Source: Pelagibacterium lentulum
Lineage (GTDB): Bacteria > Pseudomonadota > Alphaproteobacteria > Rhizobiales > Devosiaceae
Assembly: GCF_003992625.1 (NCBI RefSeq)
Contig: NZ_RZMW01000033.1
Coordinates: 1-64,000, forward strand
Direction of reading: 5' to 3'
Length of the DNA stretch: 64,000 nucleotides
Shown one piece after another: positions 26,340-36,436 of this stretch. Numbering within the stretch: position 1 is the stretch's first letter; each line of letters opens with the position of its first letter. Below the pieces are notes generated by a model that saw only the letters and a list, made by a program, of their open reading frames with translations, was not told the origin of the DNA and did not search any database. The translations under genes and the position numbers were made by a program.

Positions 26340-27581
26340 ATGGCCGGTCCAGCGCAGCGCAAAGCTACGGTCGGGGTCAATGTCGGCGGCGTTACGGTCG
26401 GCGGCGGTGCGCCGGTTGTTGTGCAGTCGATGACCAATACCGATACTGCCGATATCGACGCGACGGTGCGGCAGGTCGCAGCCCTGGCGCGGGCCGGTTC
26501 TGAGATCGTGCGCATTACCGTGGACAGGGATGAAGCGGCAGCGGCCGTGCCCCATATTCGCGACCGGTTGATGGTCTTGGGTGTCGATGTGCCGTTGGTG
26601 GGCGATTTCCACTATATCGGGCACAAACTTCTGGCCGATCATCCGGCCTGTGCCGAGGCGCTGGCCAAATACCGGATCAATCCGGGCAATGTCGGTTTCA
26701 AGGACAAGCGCGACAAGCAGTTCTCGCAAATGATCGAGATTGCGCTCAAACACGACAAGCCGGTGCGTATCGGGGTCAATTGGGGATCGCTGGATCAGGA
26801 GTTGCTGACCGCACTGATGGACGAAAACGCAGGCCGCGCCGAACCCTGGAGCGCGGCGCATGTGCAGCGCGAGGCAATCATCCGTTCAGGCATTCTTTCG
26901 GCCAGGCGCGCAGAAGAATTGGGCATGGGGCGGGACAAGATCATTCTGTCCACCAAGGTTTCCGACGTTCAGCAACTGATTTCAGTTTATCAGGATCTTG
27001 CCGCGCGCTGCGATTATGCGCTGCATCTTGGGCTGACCGAAGCAGGGATGGGCTCAAAGGGCATCGTGGCGTCCTCAGCGGCGATGGGCATTCTGCTTCA
27101 GCAGGGCATTGGCGACACGATCCGCATTTCATTGACCCCCGAGCCGGGCGGGGATCGGACGCTGGAAGTCAAAGTGGCGCAAGAACTTTTGCAGACCATG
27201 GGTTTCCGGCAGTTCGTTCCGGTGGTGGCAGCATGTCCGGGCTGCGGGCGCACGACGTCAACGACCTTCCAGACGCTGGCCAAGGACATCCAGGATCACC
27301 TGTCGTCCTCAATGCCTGAATGGCGCGAGAAATATCCTGGCGTTGAAGCCATGAGCGTTGCGGTGATGGGCTGTATCGTTAATGGGCCGGGAGAGAGCAA
27401 ACATGCCGATATCGGCATTTCGCTGCCCGGTACAGGCGAGGCGCCATCGGCGCCGGTGTTTATCGAGGGGGAAAAAGTGGCAACGCTCAAAGGTGCCGAT
27501 GTGGCCGACCAGTTCAAGAAGATGGTTGCGGACTATATCGAGAACAGGTTCGGGCGCGGCAAGGCAAGCGCTGCGGAGTGA
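26340..27581 (+). CDS. ispG: 4-hydroxy-3-methylbut-2-en-1-yl diphosphate synthase (flavodoxin-type)
   Basis: A 413-residue IspG (GcpE), the [4Fe-4S] enzyme of the penultimate MEP-pathway step, turning MEcPP into [24 protein letters not shown] opens the TIM barrel. The cluster ligands are in [13 protein letters not shown] and [11 protein letters not shown]. The start at 26340 follows GGAAGGTGAG; the frame is open a little further upstream without family similarity. The stop overlaps the following nudix gene start (TGATG). Confidence 0.96.
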   Translation: MAGPAQRKATVGVNVGGVTVGGGAPVVVQSMTNTDTADIDATVRQVAALARAGSEIVRITVDRDEAAAAVPHIRDRLMVLGVDVPLVGDFHYIGHKLLADHPACAEALAKYRINPGNVGFKDKRDKQFSQMIEIALKHDKPVRIGVNWGSLDQELLTALMDENAGRAEPWSAAHVQREAIIRSGILSARRAEELGMGRDKIILSTKVSDVQQLISVYQDLAARCDYALHLGLTEAGMGSKGIVASSAAMGILLQQGIGDTIRISLTPEPGGDRTLEVKVAQELLQTMGFRQFVPVVAACPGCGRTTSTTFQTLAKDIQDHLSSSMPEWREKYPGVEAMSVAVMGCIVNGPGESKHADIGISLPGTGEAPSAPVFIEGEKVATLKGADVADQFKKMVADYIENRFGRGKASAAE

Positions 27582-27991
27582 TGCTGGTCGGAAAGGTTTG
27601 CCCTGTTGTCCTGCGTGCCGATGACGACATATCGCACCTGCTCGTTTTCCGGCATCCGCGTGCTGGCGTACAATTGGTCAAAGGGACAATCGAGGCGGGC
27701 GAGTTAGTCACGGCAGCCGCACTGCGCGAATTGCACGAGGAAGCGGGCATAGCTGCGGTTCAGGCCGTACGAGTTCTCGGCACAAGTACAGCCATTGCGG
27801 CCGGACAGCACTGGCATTTTGTAATCGTACACGCGGACAACCTACCCGAGCGTTGGATACACAGATGCGCAGATGACGGTGGACATGATTTCGCTTTTTT
27901 CTGGCATCGGCTGGATGCAGAGCCAGACAGGGATTGGCACCCGATCTTTTTAGCGGCGCTGCACTATGTGCGCGATGCGCTGCGCCGATAG
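27581..27991 (+). CDS. NUDIX hydrolase
   Basis: A 136-residue protein with a complete Nudix box (GTIEAGELVTAAALRELHEE followed by AGI), which binds the metal used to cleave nucleoside-diphosphate-linked substrates. The ATG overlaps the ispG stop codon by one base, so translation is probably coupled. The substrate is unknown. Its 3' end overlaps the convergent acetyltransferase gene by 28 bp. Confidence 0.85.
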   Translation: MLVGKVCPVVLRADDDISHLLVFRHPRAGVQLVKGTIEAGELVTAAALRELHEEAGIAAVQAVRVLGTSTAIAAGQHWHFVIVHADNLPERWIHRCADDGGHDFAFFWHRLDAEPDRDWHPIFLAALHYVRDALRR

Positions 27992-28518
27992 ACCGGCGTA
28001 TCACCACCCATATATTGCGCCGTCTGCCAGTAGCTGTAGCCGAGTTTTTCTGCAACGCGGATCGAGCCTGGATTGTCTGGATGGAAGATGCAGAAGGTCG
28101 ATACACCCGTTATGTTTTCATCGGCCCATTGAACTGCCGCGCGCGCCGCTTCGGTCGCATAGCCTTTTCCGTGATGGTCCGGGGAGAGCACCCAGCCGAT
28201 TTCAGGCATGCCGGAAACGGACGGTTCCATATCGCGCATAAGCGCGCCAAAACCCACATCGCCGACAAAGGCGTCATTGTGTTTTTCTTCGACGACCCAA
28301 TAGCCAAATCCATAGGCGGCCCAATGGCCGATATAGCGCAGGAGGCGAATCTGGGATTCCATTTCCGTCGAGGGCTTGCCGGTTATCAATTGCACAACCT
28401 TCGGATCGGCCCAGAGCGCGTGGACGGCGGCAAAGTCCCCGGCCCTATGGCCGCGCAAACGGAGGCGTTCGGTCTCCAGCGTGGGGACGGGAGGTAGATG
28501 AACGGGCAGATCGAACAT
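27964..28518 (-). CDS. GNAT family N-acetyltransferase (RimJ/RimL-like)
   Basis: A 184-residue protein. LETERLRLRGHRAGDF is the typical RimJ/RimL-branch start. The acetyl-CoA binding motif A is IGWVLSPDHHGKGYATEAARA, followed by IFHPDNPGSIRVAEKLGY (motif B). The target amine is unknown. The ATG directly abuts the TGA of the prenyl synthase gene, so the two form one unit transcribed leftward. Confidence 0.88.
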   Translation of the reverse strand: MFDLPVHLPPVPTLETERLRLRGHRAGDFAAVHALWADPKVVQLITGKPSTEMESQIRLLRYIGHWAAYGFGYWVVEEKHNDAFVGDVGFGALMRDMEPSVSGMPEIGWVLSPDHHGKGYATEAARAAVQWADENITGVSTFCIFHPDNPGSIRVAEKLGYSYWQTAQYMGGDTPVYRRSASRT

Positions 28519-29403
28519 TCAGTTTTCTCGCGTTGCGAAGTGGCGGATAAGAGCCCGCAACATATCGGCTTCAGTACCAAATTGTTCAAGTGCCTGAAGG
28601 CCTTGAGCCACGGCGCCATTGAGAATTTCGCGCGCCGCATCGATACCGCGCAGCGCAACGATCGTTGATTTGTTCTGGGCGGCATCCTTGCCCGCCGTCT
28701 TGCCCAATTGAGCGCTTGATGCCGTTACGTCCAGAATGTCGTCGGCAATCTGAAACGCAAGGCCGGCTGAAACGCCGTAACGGAGCAATTCGGCGCGTTG
28801 CTTGTGGTCGGCCTGTCCTAAGATTGCGCCCATCTCAGCGCCGGTGCGGATCAGCGCGCCGGTCTTGAGCGCCTGCATCTTGAAAATGGCTTCCTCGTCG
28901 AGCGCAGCGGTTTCACCTTCGATGTCGAGCACTTGCCCTTCGACCATCTGGCGCGCGCCGAGCGAAAGCGCAGCCACAAGTTCCGCGCGAATGGCGGGGT
29001 CGGGATGGGTTTGCGGATCGGACAGGAGTGCAAAGGCTTCCGTCAGCAATGCGTCGCCCGCAAGGATCGCCAGCGCCGGATCGAAGGCTTTCCAGACCGT
29101 AGGCTTGCCGCGTCGCATTTCGTCGTTGTCCATATCAGGCAGATCGTCATGGACCAGCGAATAGCAATGCACAAGCTCAAGCGCGGCGCCGGTTGCCAGA
29201 CTTTTTTCAGGTGCAACGCCGAAAAGCGCGGCGCTTTGCCGAACCAGAAGGGGGCGAAGGCGTTTGCCCCCGTTCAGACTGCCGTGCCGCATGGCAGACA
29301 CGAGCCTGTGGGGGGCGGCAAGACCGGCCAGCCTTGACGCAAGAAATGTTTCGGTCTGTTGCGCGTAATCGGCAATGGCTTGGGAAAGAAGCGATTGGGT
29401 CAT
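28519..29403 (-). CDS. ispA: Farnesyl/geranylgeranyl diphosphate synthase (polyprenyl synthetase)
   Basis: A 294-residue short-chain trans-prenyl transferase. The first aspartate-rich motif is HDDLPDMDNDEMRRGKPT and the second is IADDILD. The length and the DDLPDMDND form match IspA-type farnesyl diphosphate synthase, which condenses IPP with DMAPP and GPP; chain length cannot be proven from the sequence. It is close to ispG, which makes the precursors. Confidence 0.9.
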   Translation of the reverse strand: MTQSLLSQAIADYAQQTETFLASRLAGLAAPHRLVSAMRHGSLNGGKRLRPLLVRQSAALFGVAPEKSLATGAALELVHCYSLVHDDLPDMDNDEMRRGKPTVWKAFDPALAILAGDALLTEAFALLSDPQTHPDPAIRAELVAALSLGARQMVEGQVLDIEGETAALDEEAIFKMQALKTGALIRTGAEMGAILGQADHKQRAELLRYGVSAGLAFQIADDILDVTASSAQLGKTAGKDAAQNKSTIVALRGIDAAREILNGAVAQGLQALEQFGTEADMLRALIRHFATREN

Positions 29404-29471
29404 AAGACGTTTGCTAAAAGGTTCGCTGGCGTTCTACAAGCGCGCTTTGGGCACAAAGGCAAGAGAATTTA

Positions 29472-30203
29472 GTGCAAGGGAATGGCGTGGCACGGGGCGG
29501 ACGCAGCAGAAAAGGCAGATGGCTATGGATCAAGCTACCCTTGATCTTTCTCGTTTTTGTCGTTGCCCTACCATTGGTTCTGGTGCCGGTTTATTGGGTG
29601 GTGCCGCCGGTTTCAACGCTGATGCTGGGACGTTACGTCACTGGCCAGCCCGTAACGCGCACCTGGCGCGATATCGATGAGATTTCCGATAGGCTGAAGA
29701 CGGCCGTCATCCTTTCTGAAGACGGGCAGTTCTGTCGCCATAATGGTGTGGATTGGGGCGCATTCCGCGCTGAATTTCAGAATTGGCGTCAGGGTGAGAC
29801 GGCGCGCGGCGCGTCCACCATTACCATGCAGGTCGCCCGCAATCTGTTCTTAAACAATTCCCGCTCAATCGTGCGCAAGGGGCTCGAAGTACCACTTGCG
29901 CTCTATATCGATCTGGTTCTGCCCAAGCAGCGCATATTTGAAATCTATCTCAATATTGCCGAGTGGGGGCCCGAAGGCACGTTCGGCATTGAGGCGGGTG
30001 CCCAACGGGCCTTTGGCACAAGTGCTGAAAGTTTCACATGGGAGCGAGCGAGTCTGCTTGCCGTGACCTTGCCCAATCCACATGTGCGCAATCCGGCAAG
30101 CCCCACGCCGGGATTGCGTAGGGTGGCCAGTATCGTGCAGGCGCGTGCCCAGCAGTTTTCGTCACACGCAGGCTGCGTTTTCGATCGGCCCGCACAATTG
30201 TAG
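29472..30203 (+). CDS. mtgA: Monofunctional peptidoglycan transglycosylase
   Basis: A 243-residue GT51 enzyme that polymerises lipid II into glycan strands. A basic N-terminus and one membrane anchor (about 17-44) are followed by the catalytic motif SEDGQFCRHNGVDWGA with the essential glutamate, then GASTITMQVARNLFL, RKGLEVPLAL and EIYLNIAEWGPEGTFGIEAG. The start is GTG. No transpeptidase domain is present. The gene is divergent from the prenyl synthase gene. Confidence 0.93.
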   Translation: MQGNGVARGGRSRKGRWLWIKLPLIFLVFVVALPLVLVPVYWVVPPVSTLMLGRYVTGQPVTRTWRDIDEISDRLKTAVILSEDGQFCRHNGVDWGAFRAEFQNWRQGETARGASTITMQVARNLFLNNSRSIVRKGLEVPLALYIDLVLPKQRIFEIYLNIAEWGPEGTFGIEAGAQRAFGTSAESFTWERASLLAVTLPNPHVRNPASPTPGLRRVASIVQARAQQFSSHAGCVFDRPAQL

Positions 30204-30269
30204 AAAGGTTACAAGGATCTTGCGCAGCCGCATTCACGATTGAACCGATTTTCAGTTCACTGGTTGGTA

Positions 30270-30279
30270 TGTATGGCGG
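30270..30279 (+). repeat. Left copy of a 10-bp direct repeat matching the tRNA-Ser 3' end
   Basis: TGTATGGCGG occurs here and again at 32560-32569, where it runs into the 3' end of tRNA-Ser. The two copies bracket the DUF418/TetR/AraC-remnant segment. Ten bases is short, so this is only suggestive of an attachment site remnant. Confidence 0.3.
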
Positions 30280-30368
30280 GCCGAAGACGGCCAAGCCGGG
30301 AAATTACATCTACGCCATAACCCTGCAAATTTGAGGTGCGAGTTTTGCGCATTGAGGTTACTGACCTT

Positions 30369-31469
30369 TCATCCATAGGTCACGCGCCGCAAGATCAACT
30401 CCAGCGGCCCGTGGCCGAACCGCCGGGCAAAGGCGGCGACCAGCGTCATGGACGCAAGCGCCACGGCCAGCGAGACCGGCAGCAGCGCCATCTGTCCGAG
30501 GTTGCCGTACATGCCCAGCCCGTAGCCGCCAAGGATCAGACCCGCCAGCGCCCCCTGCGACACATAGCAGCTCAGCGAATTGCGCCCGGCCAGCGCTGCC
30601 CAATCGGGAAGCCGGATGGCTTGGGAGGCGTGCAGGATCAGACCCAGATAAGCCGCCGAGAGGATCGGCCCGCCCAGGGCCAGAAAGCAAATGCCCAGCA
30701 GGTTGAAAACAGGATCGATCTCGCCCGACAGACTGCCCAGCACGTAGGCCCCGTTCAACAACAGACCCAACCCCAACAGCATCGGCACCTTGCGCTTCAG
30801 TTGTGCCGCACCTGGATTGCCCGTCTTAAAGAACCCTGACCGTGCCGCTGCCATGCCTACCAGAAAGGCCGCCAGCGCCAGGGGGCCCTGAAACAGCAGC
30901 AGAAAGGCGAAGGTTCCGGGCCAGTCACGCCAACGGGTCAGAACGGTCTCGGCGAAATTGCCGCCAAGGGTCGGCCCGGCAGAGGACAAAGGAAGCTCTG
31001 AAAGCACGATGGCGAGCAGCGCCAGACACAGCATCGCAACCGGCACCAATCCCGCCGCGATGATCATCAGATTGCGGCTCGATGCCCCCTTTAGCGCCCA
31101 TGCCACAAGACCGAGCAGCGCGTACAGCAGTAGGATGTCGCCGGTAAAAACCAGCAATGCATGCAATGCGCCAAACAGCGCCAGAATCATCAGGCGCCGC
31201 GAAAACCGCCGCGTAAAGGATGCTCCCGCCCGCCGCGCCGACAGAGTCTGGATTTCCATCCCCCAGCCGAAGATGAAGGAGAACAGCAGGAAGAATTTGG
31301 CCTGAAACAGCCCCTCCACGAACAGAACCGCCACCCGGTCCAGCCCGGAGGCGGGCAGGTTCAGCATCGCCTCGGGCGGCAGCGCCATGAAGGGCAGGTT
31401 GACCACGGCGATGCCGATCAGGGCGACGGTGCGCACCATATCGACGGTCTGGTTGCGATCAGGTTGCAT
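30369..31469 (-). CDS. DUF418 family multi-pass membrane protein
   Basis: A 366-residue protein with about nine to ten hydrophobic segments. The start MQPDRNQTVDM has GGAG nine bases upstream. VDMVRTVALIGIAVVNLPFM at the N-terminus, FFLLFSFIFGWGMEIQ, and the C-terminal GRNSLSCYVSQ and FGHGPLELILRRVTYG are characteristic of the DUF418/YeiB group. Function is unproven; transport or acyl transfer has been proposed for relatives. It is divergent from a TetR gene that very probably controls it. Confidence 0.88.
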   Translation of the reverse strand: MQPDRNQTVDMVRTVALIGIAVVNLPFMALPPEAMLNLPASGLDRVAVLFVEGLFQAKFFLLFSFIFGWGMEIQTLSARRAGASFTRRFSRRLMILALFGALHALLVFTGDILLLYALLGLVAWALKGASSRNLMIIAAGLVPVAMLCLALLAIVLSELPLSSAGPTLGGNFAETVLTRWRDWPGTFAFLLLFQGPLALAAFLVGMAAARSGFFKTGNPGAAQLKRKVPMLLGLGLLLNGAYVLGSLSGEIDPVFNLLGICFLALGGPILSAAYLGLILHASQAIRLPDWAALAGRNSLSCYVSQGALAGLILGGYGLGMYGNLGQMALLPVSLAVALASMTLVAAFARRFGHGPLELILRRVTYG

Positions 31470-31486
31470 TCGGGTATTCTCCAGTC

Positions 31487-31502
31487 TTGAGCGATGGCTC
31501 AA
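31487..31502. promoter_or_regulatory. TetR-type operator, copy 1
   Basis: TTGAGC-N4-GCTCAA, ending in front of the DUF418 gene start. The identical arms and spacer length recur 25 bp away. Confidence 0.6.
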
Positions 31503-31509
31503 ACATGTA

Positions 31510-31529
31510 TATTGAGCAATTGCTCAATA
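31510..31529. promoter_or_regulatory. TetR-type operator, copy 2 (20-bp perfect palindrome)
   Basis: TATTGAGCAATTGCTCAATA is its own reverse complement and contains the same TTGAGC-N4-GCTCAA core as copy 1. It lies 17 bases before the TetR start codon, in the 77-bp divergent region, as expected for autoregulation. Confidence 0.7.
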
Positions 31530-31546
31530 CGTCAACAGGAACACCC

Positions 31547-32116
31547 ATGACCACCACGAGCAAGCGGGACCGAATCCTTGAGGCGACCGTTGCCCTGCTT
31601 ATCGAGCAGGGCCTGTTGACCGTTCAGACACGTGCTGTGACCGAACGGGCGGGCGTGGGCACGGGCCTGCTGAACCACTATTTCCGCTGGCCTGATCTAC
31701 GTGCGACCGCCTGGGCCGCGATTTTCGCCGGCGTTGCGGATACCATGCGGCGCGATGGGGAAACGCCGCCCGAGGCGATGCGCCGCTTTTTCACCGAAAG
31801 CTTTGCGCCAGAGGCACGCCCTTTCTGGCGGCTGTGGATCGAGGCAGAGGGCCTTGCCCTGCAAGACCCAGCCATAGCCGAGGCGGTGACATCGGCCCGC
31901 AGCCAGTTGCGCGATGTGCTGACCGAAATCCTGACCGAAGGCGTTTCCCGCGCCGATTGGGCGCTGGACGCGCCGCGCGCCACGGCCCTGCGGCTGGAGG
32001 CCATGCGCGACGGGTTGGTGGGCCTGCTGCTGGGCGCTGATGCCGACCTCAGCGAAGGCAAGGCCGAAGCCCACCTGCGCGACCTCTTCCGGCGCGAAAC
32101 AGGGCAAGAATGGTAA
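31547..32116 (+). CDS. TetR family transcriptional regulator
   Basis: A 189-residue repressor. The N-terminal helix-turn-helix region is RDRILEATVALLIEQGL to AVTERAGVGTGLLNHYFRWP. The C-terminal helical ligand domain is variable, with two tryptophans near FWRLWIEAEG. ATG at 31547 has AGGA six bases upstream; the frame is open further upstream through the operators but that part is not coding-like. It is divergent from the DUF418 gene and is the probable ligand of the two palindromes between them. The inducer is unknown. Confidence 0.9.
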   Translation: MTTTSKRDRILEATVALLIEQGLLTVQTRAVTERAGVGTGLLNHYFRWPDLRATAWAAIFAGVADTMRRDGETPPEAMRRFFTESFAPEARPFWRLWIEAEGLALQDPAIAEAVTSARSQLRDVLTEILTEGVSRADWALDAPRATALRLEAMRDGLVGLLLGADADLSEGKAEAHLRDLFRRETGQEW

Positions 32117-32179
32117 TAGGCGGGCCGCGCTTACGCCGTCTTTTGCAGGGCAAACCCGATGCGGTTGCCATAGTCGCCC

Positions 32180-32505
32180 TTTTGGCTGACGATCTGCTAT
32201 TTCGATCTGCTATTTCGATCTGGGGCGGGTTGCCTGCCCTGGGCGCACCTGGGCGGTTTCGGGTGACCGCTGTCCGTGCTGGCGGAGGAGGCCGGCTTGA
32301 GCGAACGCATGGTGGCGCGGCTATTGAAGGCGGAAGCCGACCTGTCCTTTGGTGCGTGGCGGCAGCAAGTGCGGTTTCAATCGGCGCAGGACCTGCCGTC
32401 GGGTGGCCAAAGTGTAAGCGAAGCCGCCTTTGCGGTCGGCTATCAGGCCGTGTCGTCCTTTATCGATACAAAAAAGAACTCGGTCGGACGCCGTCACAAG
32501 CAATG
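32180..32505 (+). pseudogene. Decayed AraC-family regulator (C-terminal helix-turn-helix remnant)
   Basis: Between 32276 and about 32475 one frame reads LAEEAGLSERMVARLLKAEA, then LSFGAWRQQVR and SVSEAAFAVGYQAVSSF, which are the two helix-turn-helix units of AraC proteins. At the K-rich end the family continuation (KKELGRTPSQ, as in LGxTPxx) is found only in another frame, so a frameshift has occurred. No N-terminal domain or sensible start remains. Upstream, at 32191-32220, a 13-bp tandem duplication adds another frame break. This region accounts for the gap between the TetR gene and tRNA-Ser. Confidence 0.75.
32191..32220 (+). repeat. 13-bp tandem duplication (2.3 copies)
   Basis: GATCTGCTATTTC is repeated directly twice, followed by GATC. 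The period of 13 is not a multiple of three, so it shifts the reading frame of the AraC remnant. Confidence 0.75.
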
Positions 32506-32562
32506 AAAAACGTGCGGTGGATCGACGGCACATAGGCTATTGGATGCGGTAATGGCCGGTGT

Positions 32563-32653
<91 letters not shown>

Positions 32654-32787
32654 GTCTTGAAGTGCAATTTACCGGCCAGGTGGCTGGCAAATTGGCGGGT
32701 CGTTTGGTGCGCGCGTTATGGCACAGGCTTTTATCCGTCGCAACACCTAGTTTGTCCGATCCGCGCGCGCCTGATAAACTTTGTTAA

Positions 32788-33234
32788 ATGACAGACCATA
32801 ATGCGGAAATGCTGTTTGTTTATGGCACCCTGCGCGATCGCGAGGTGCTCCAGAGCGTGCTTGGTCACAGTCTCGACAGTCTGTCTCTGGTTGCAGCCAC
32901 AGCATTAGGGTATCGGACCGTTTATTATCCCGGACAGCTTTATCCGGCACTGATTTTGGCGGACGAGGACGTTGCCAGCGGAATCGTTATCACAGGGTTA
33001 AGCCAGTCCGATATGGAGCGGCTCGATGCCTATGAAGGTGATGAATACCAGAAAGGCCAATTGCGCGTCGTTGCAAATGGCTTATCGTTTGATGCTCTGG
33101 CCTATCTGCCTGCGCAAGTCATAGATCCGGCAGCGCCGTGCTGGACTTTTGAAGTATGGGTTGAAAAGGATCGCGCGCGGTGGATCGTTGAGGAACCAGC
33201 GCTGGGTACACCCGTTGAACAGGCGCCAACATAA
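32788..33234 (+). CDS. Gamma-glutamylcyclotransferase family protein (AIG2-like)
   Basis: A 148-residue protein. FVYGTLRDREVL is the substrate-binding YGTL loop, and the acidic residue in LDAYEGDEY is the expected catalytic glutamate. These folds release 5-oxoproline from gamma-glutamyl amines, but the physiological substrate of bacterial AIG2-like members is generally unknown. It is followed 13 bases later by an MBL-fold gene, so they probably form an operon. Confidence 0.83.
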   Translation: MTDHNAEMLFVYGTLRDREVLQSVLGHSLDSLSLVAATALGYRTVYYPGQLYPALILADEDVASGIVITGLSQSDMERLDAYEGDEYQKGQLRVVANGLSFDALAYLPAQVIDPAAPCWTFEVWVEKDRARWIVEEPALGTPVEQAPT

Positions 33235-33247
33235 AGGGAGAGGAACG

Positions 33248-33949
33248 ATGTTTGATCGCGATACAATCGAAACCGCCAAGGGCCCGCTGGTCATAATCCC
33301 CATTCATCATGCAACGGTTGTCTTTGAATGGGATAGCAAGATGATCTATTGCGATCCGGTGGGGCGCGCCGATCGCTACAAGCTGCTCGACGCACCCAAC
33401 CTGATCGTTCTGACCCATCATCACCAGGATCATATGGATGTCGAAACCATCGATTCTCTTGTCGGCGAGGACACCAGACTGGTTGCGCCCAAGATCTGCT
33501 ACGACCAATTGCCCAGCGATATCGCTGACAAGACGCAACTTATGGCTAACGGGGATCGGTTCGATGTTGGCGGGATCGAGATTCTGGCTACGCCTATGTA
33601 CAACAGAACGCCCGAACGGCAGAAGTTCCATGAAAAGGGTGTGGGCAACGGCTATCTTTTCGACTTTGCCGGGACACGGGTGTACCTGGCGTCCGATACT
33701 GAACCGCTCGAGGAAATGGACGACCTGGCCCCAGTCGATGTCGCGTTCTTTCCGATGAACCTGCCTTACACCATGACGCCGGATCAGGTTGTGACCTGCA
33801 TTGAAAAAACCAGGCCCAAAATCGTTTATCCATTCCATTACCGGTTTCCATTCGATGAGATCGGAACCGAGCCGCAGGCCTTGATCGATCTCATGGCAGG
33901 GCGCGATGGACCCGAGATCAGGGCAAGAAACTGGTACGGGGATGTCTAG
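33248..33949 (+). CDS. MBL-fold metal-dependent hydrolase (UlaG-like)
   Basis: A 233-residue protein from ATG at 33248 with GGGAGAGG upstream. The metal-binding motif is LTHHHQDHMDVE (HxHxDH variant), preceded by HHATVVFEWDSKMIYCDPVG. Further ligands are in VYLASDTEP and YPFHYRFP. The overall pattern is that of the UlaG/L-ascorbate-6-phosphate lactonase-like branch, whose substrates are diverse; none can be assigned. Confidence 0.85.
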   Translation: MFDRDTIETAKGPLVIIPIHHATVVFEWDSKMIYCDPVGRADRYKLLDAPNLIVLTHHHQDHMDVETIDSLVGEDTRLVAPKICYDQLPSDIADKTQLMANGDRFDVGGIEILATPMYNRTPERQKFHEKGVGNGYLFDFAGTRVYLASDTEPLEEMDDLAPVDVAFFPMNLPYTMTPDQVVTCIEKTRPKIVYPFHYRFPFDEIGTEPQALIDLMAGRDGPEIRARNWYGDV

Positions 33950-34112
33950 GAAGCGTTTGTTGCGTTGCCTGAAACCAATTTGCTCTAGCCAAGGCGGGCG
34001 TGATCGGTTATAGAGCGCCTCGATCCGAACACTTGTGAACAGGTTTTCGCGTGACCGGCGCGGTGGTTATCAATTGCCCCCGATCATGCAGTCGCCAGAT
34101 GGAGTAACGAAA

Positions 34113-34295
34113 ATGGCAGTGCCCAAGCGAAAGACGACGCCGATGAAGCGCGGTTTCCGCCGTTCGGCTGACGCGCTCAAGAATGCGGCCTATGTCGAAG
34201 ACAAGGATAGCGGCGAGTTGCGCCGTCCGCACCATATCGACCTCAAGACCGGCATGTATCGCGGCCGTCAGATTCTTGAGGCCAAGAACAGCTAA
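34113..34295 (+). CDS. rpmF: 50S ribosomal protein L32
   Basis: A 60-residue bL32 ([20 protein letters not shown] and ending [10 protein letters not shown]). It has no cysteines, so it is the zinc-free form. The start at 34113 is fixed by the universally conserved MAVPKRK; the frame is open upstream but not coding-like. It is followed by a terminator. Confidence 0.97.
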   Translation: MAVPKRKTTPMKRGFRRSADALKNAAYVEDKDSGELRRPHHIDLKTGMYRGRQILEAKNS

Positions 34296-34356
34296 GTTCT
34301 TGGGTCATGCGCTTTAGACCAAAGCGTCATTGACGGGGCTTGCCCCAAAAGATTAC

Positions 34357-34394
34357 GGCCAGTCCTTATTGATTTAAGGGCTGGCCTTTTATTT
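34357..34394 (+). terminator. Rho-independent terminator between rpmF and fumC
   Basis: Arms GGCCAGTCCTTA and TAAGGGCTGGCC (one G-T pair) with a short A/T loop, followed by TTTTATTTT. It lies about 60 bases after the rpmF stop. Confidence 0.88.
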
Positions 34395-34432
34395 TGCCGC
34401 TGATCCAGCGACTGCTTTTTTGGAGGACCGTA

Positions 34433-35827
<1,395 letters not shown>

Positions 35828-35849
35828 GCCGGCATACTCACCAAAAAAC

Positions 35850-35880
35850 AAAGGGCCGCATTGGATGCGGCCCTTTTTGT
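35850..35880 (+). terminator. Rho-independent terminator after fumC
   Basis: Perfect 12-base arms AAAGGGCCGCAT and ATGCGGCCCTTT with a three-base loop and a T-run. It also lies just past the end of the convergent gene at 35907 and may serve it, since the complement carries a T-rich tail. Confidence 0.92.
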
Positions 35881-35906
35881 TTGTCCTTGTATGCCGGGTT
35901 GAACCG

Positions 35907-36170
35907 TCAGGCGTCCAGTGCCTTGCGATATCCCATCGGCACGCGTTTTACATCGAGCGTATCGGTGTTGCGGTAAGCTGAATCGGCCTGCGTGCCAGCG
36001 CTGCGCATGACAGGTTGCATCGGCGCAATCTCGCGATTGGCGAGAAGCTGAGTCAGAAATGCTGCGCCGGACCGCTCGCGGCCTGGCGCTGTTGCCGGGC
36101 GGACTGCGGAAAGCGCAATCGGCAGATTATGTACCGAAAAAGGACGCTTATTTGTGTTTTTGTCGCCCAT
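35907..36170 (-). CDS. Small conserved-looking alphaproteobacterial hypothetical protein
   Basis: An 87-residue protein from ATG at 36170 (AGGG nine bases upstream; a GTG at 36200 would add ten residues). The middle (GAAFLTQLLANREIAP) and the C-terminal tail (SAYRNTDTLDVKRVPMGYRK) resemble the short proteins found in many Rhizobiales that combine an FLTQLxA helix with a basic MPxGYR-type end. I do not know a function. It has no signal peptide or membrane segment. Confidence 0.6.
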   Translation of the reverse strand: MGDKNTNKRPFSVHNLPIALSAVRPATAPGRERSGAAFLTQLLANREIAPMQPVMRSAGTQADSAYRNTDTLDVKRVPMGYRKALDA

Positions 36171-36247
36171 CGCTTGTTTCCCTGTATCATTTCCGGACAC
36201 TGTCTCAATATGGTACAGCTTTGGTCCGTTTCTGACTCAATCGTGGC

Positions 36248-36263
36248 AATTGGCGTGCCAATT
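36248..36263. promoter_or_regulatory. 16-bp inverted repeat upstream of 35907 and 36437 genes
   Basis: AATTGGC-GT-GCCAATT lies in the divergent region, 78 bases upstream of the small reverse-strand gene. The seven-base arms are perfect. No regulator is known. Confidence 0.3.
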
Positions 36264-36436
36264 GGCAACGATTTATTAACGATTTCCCCTTCGTAATGGG
36301 TTTTCTGTCAATCAGATATAGGCAGCGCGTTGCTGGATTTGGAGTTAACGCTAGGGTAATAAATGCGCCGCAATTTGGTACTGGTTTCCAAACTATAAAT
36401 GACCTCCCTCCAATTGTTGTTCCCCGGATTGTTCTG

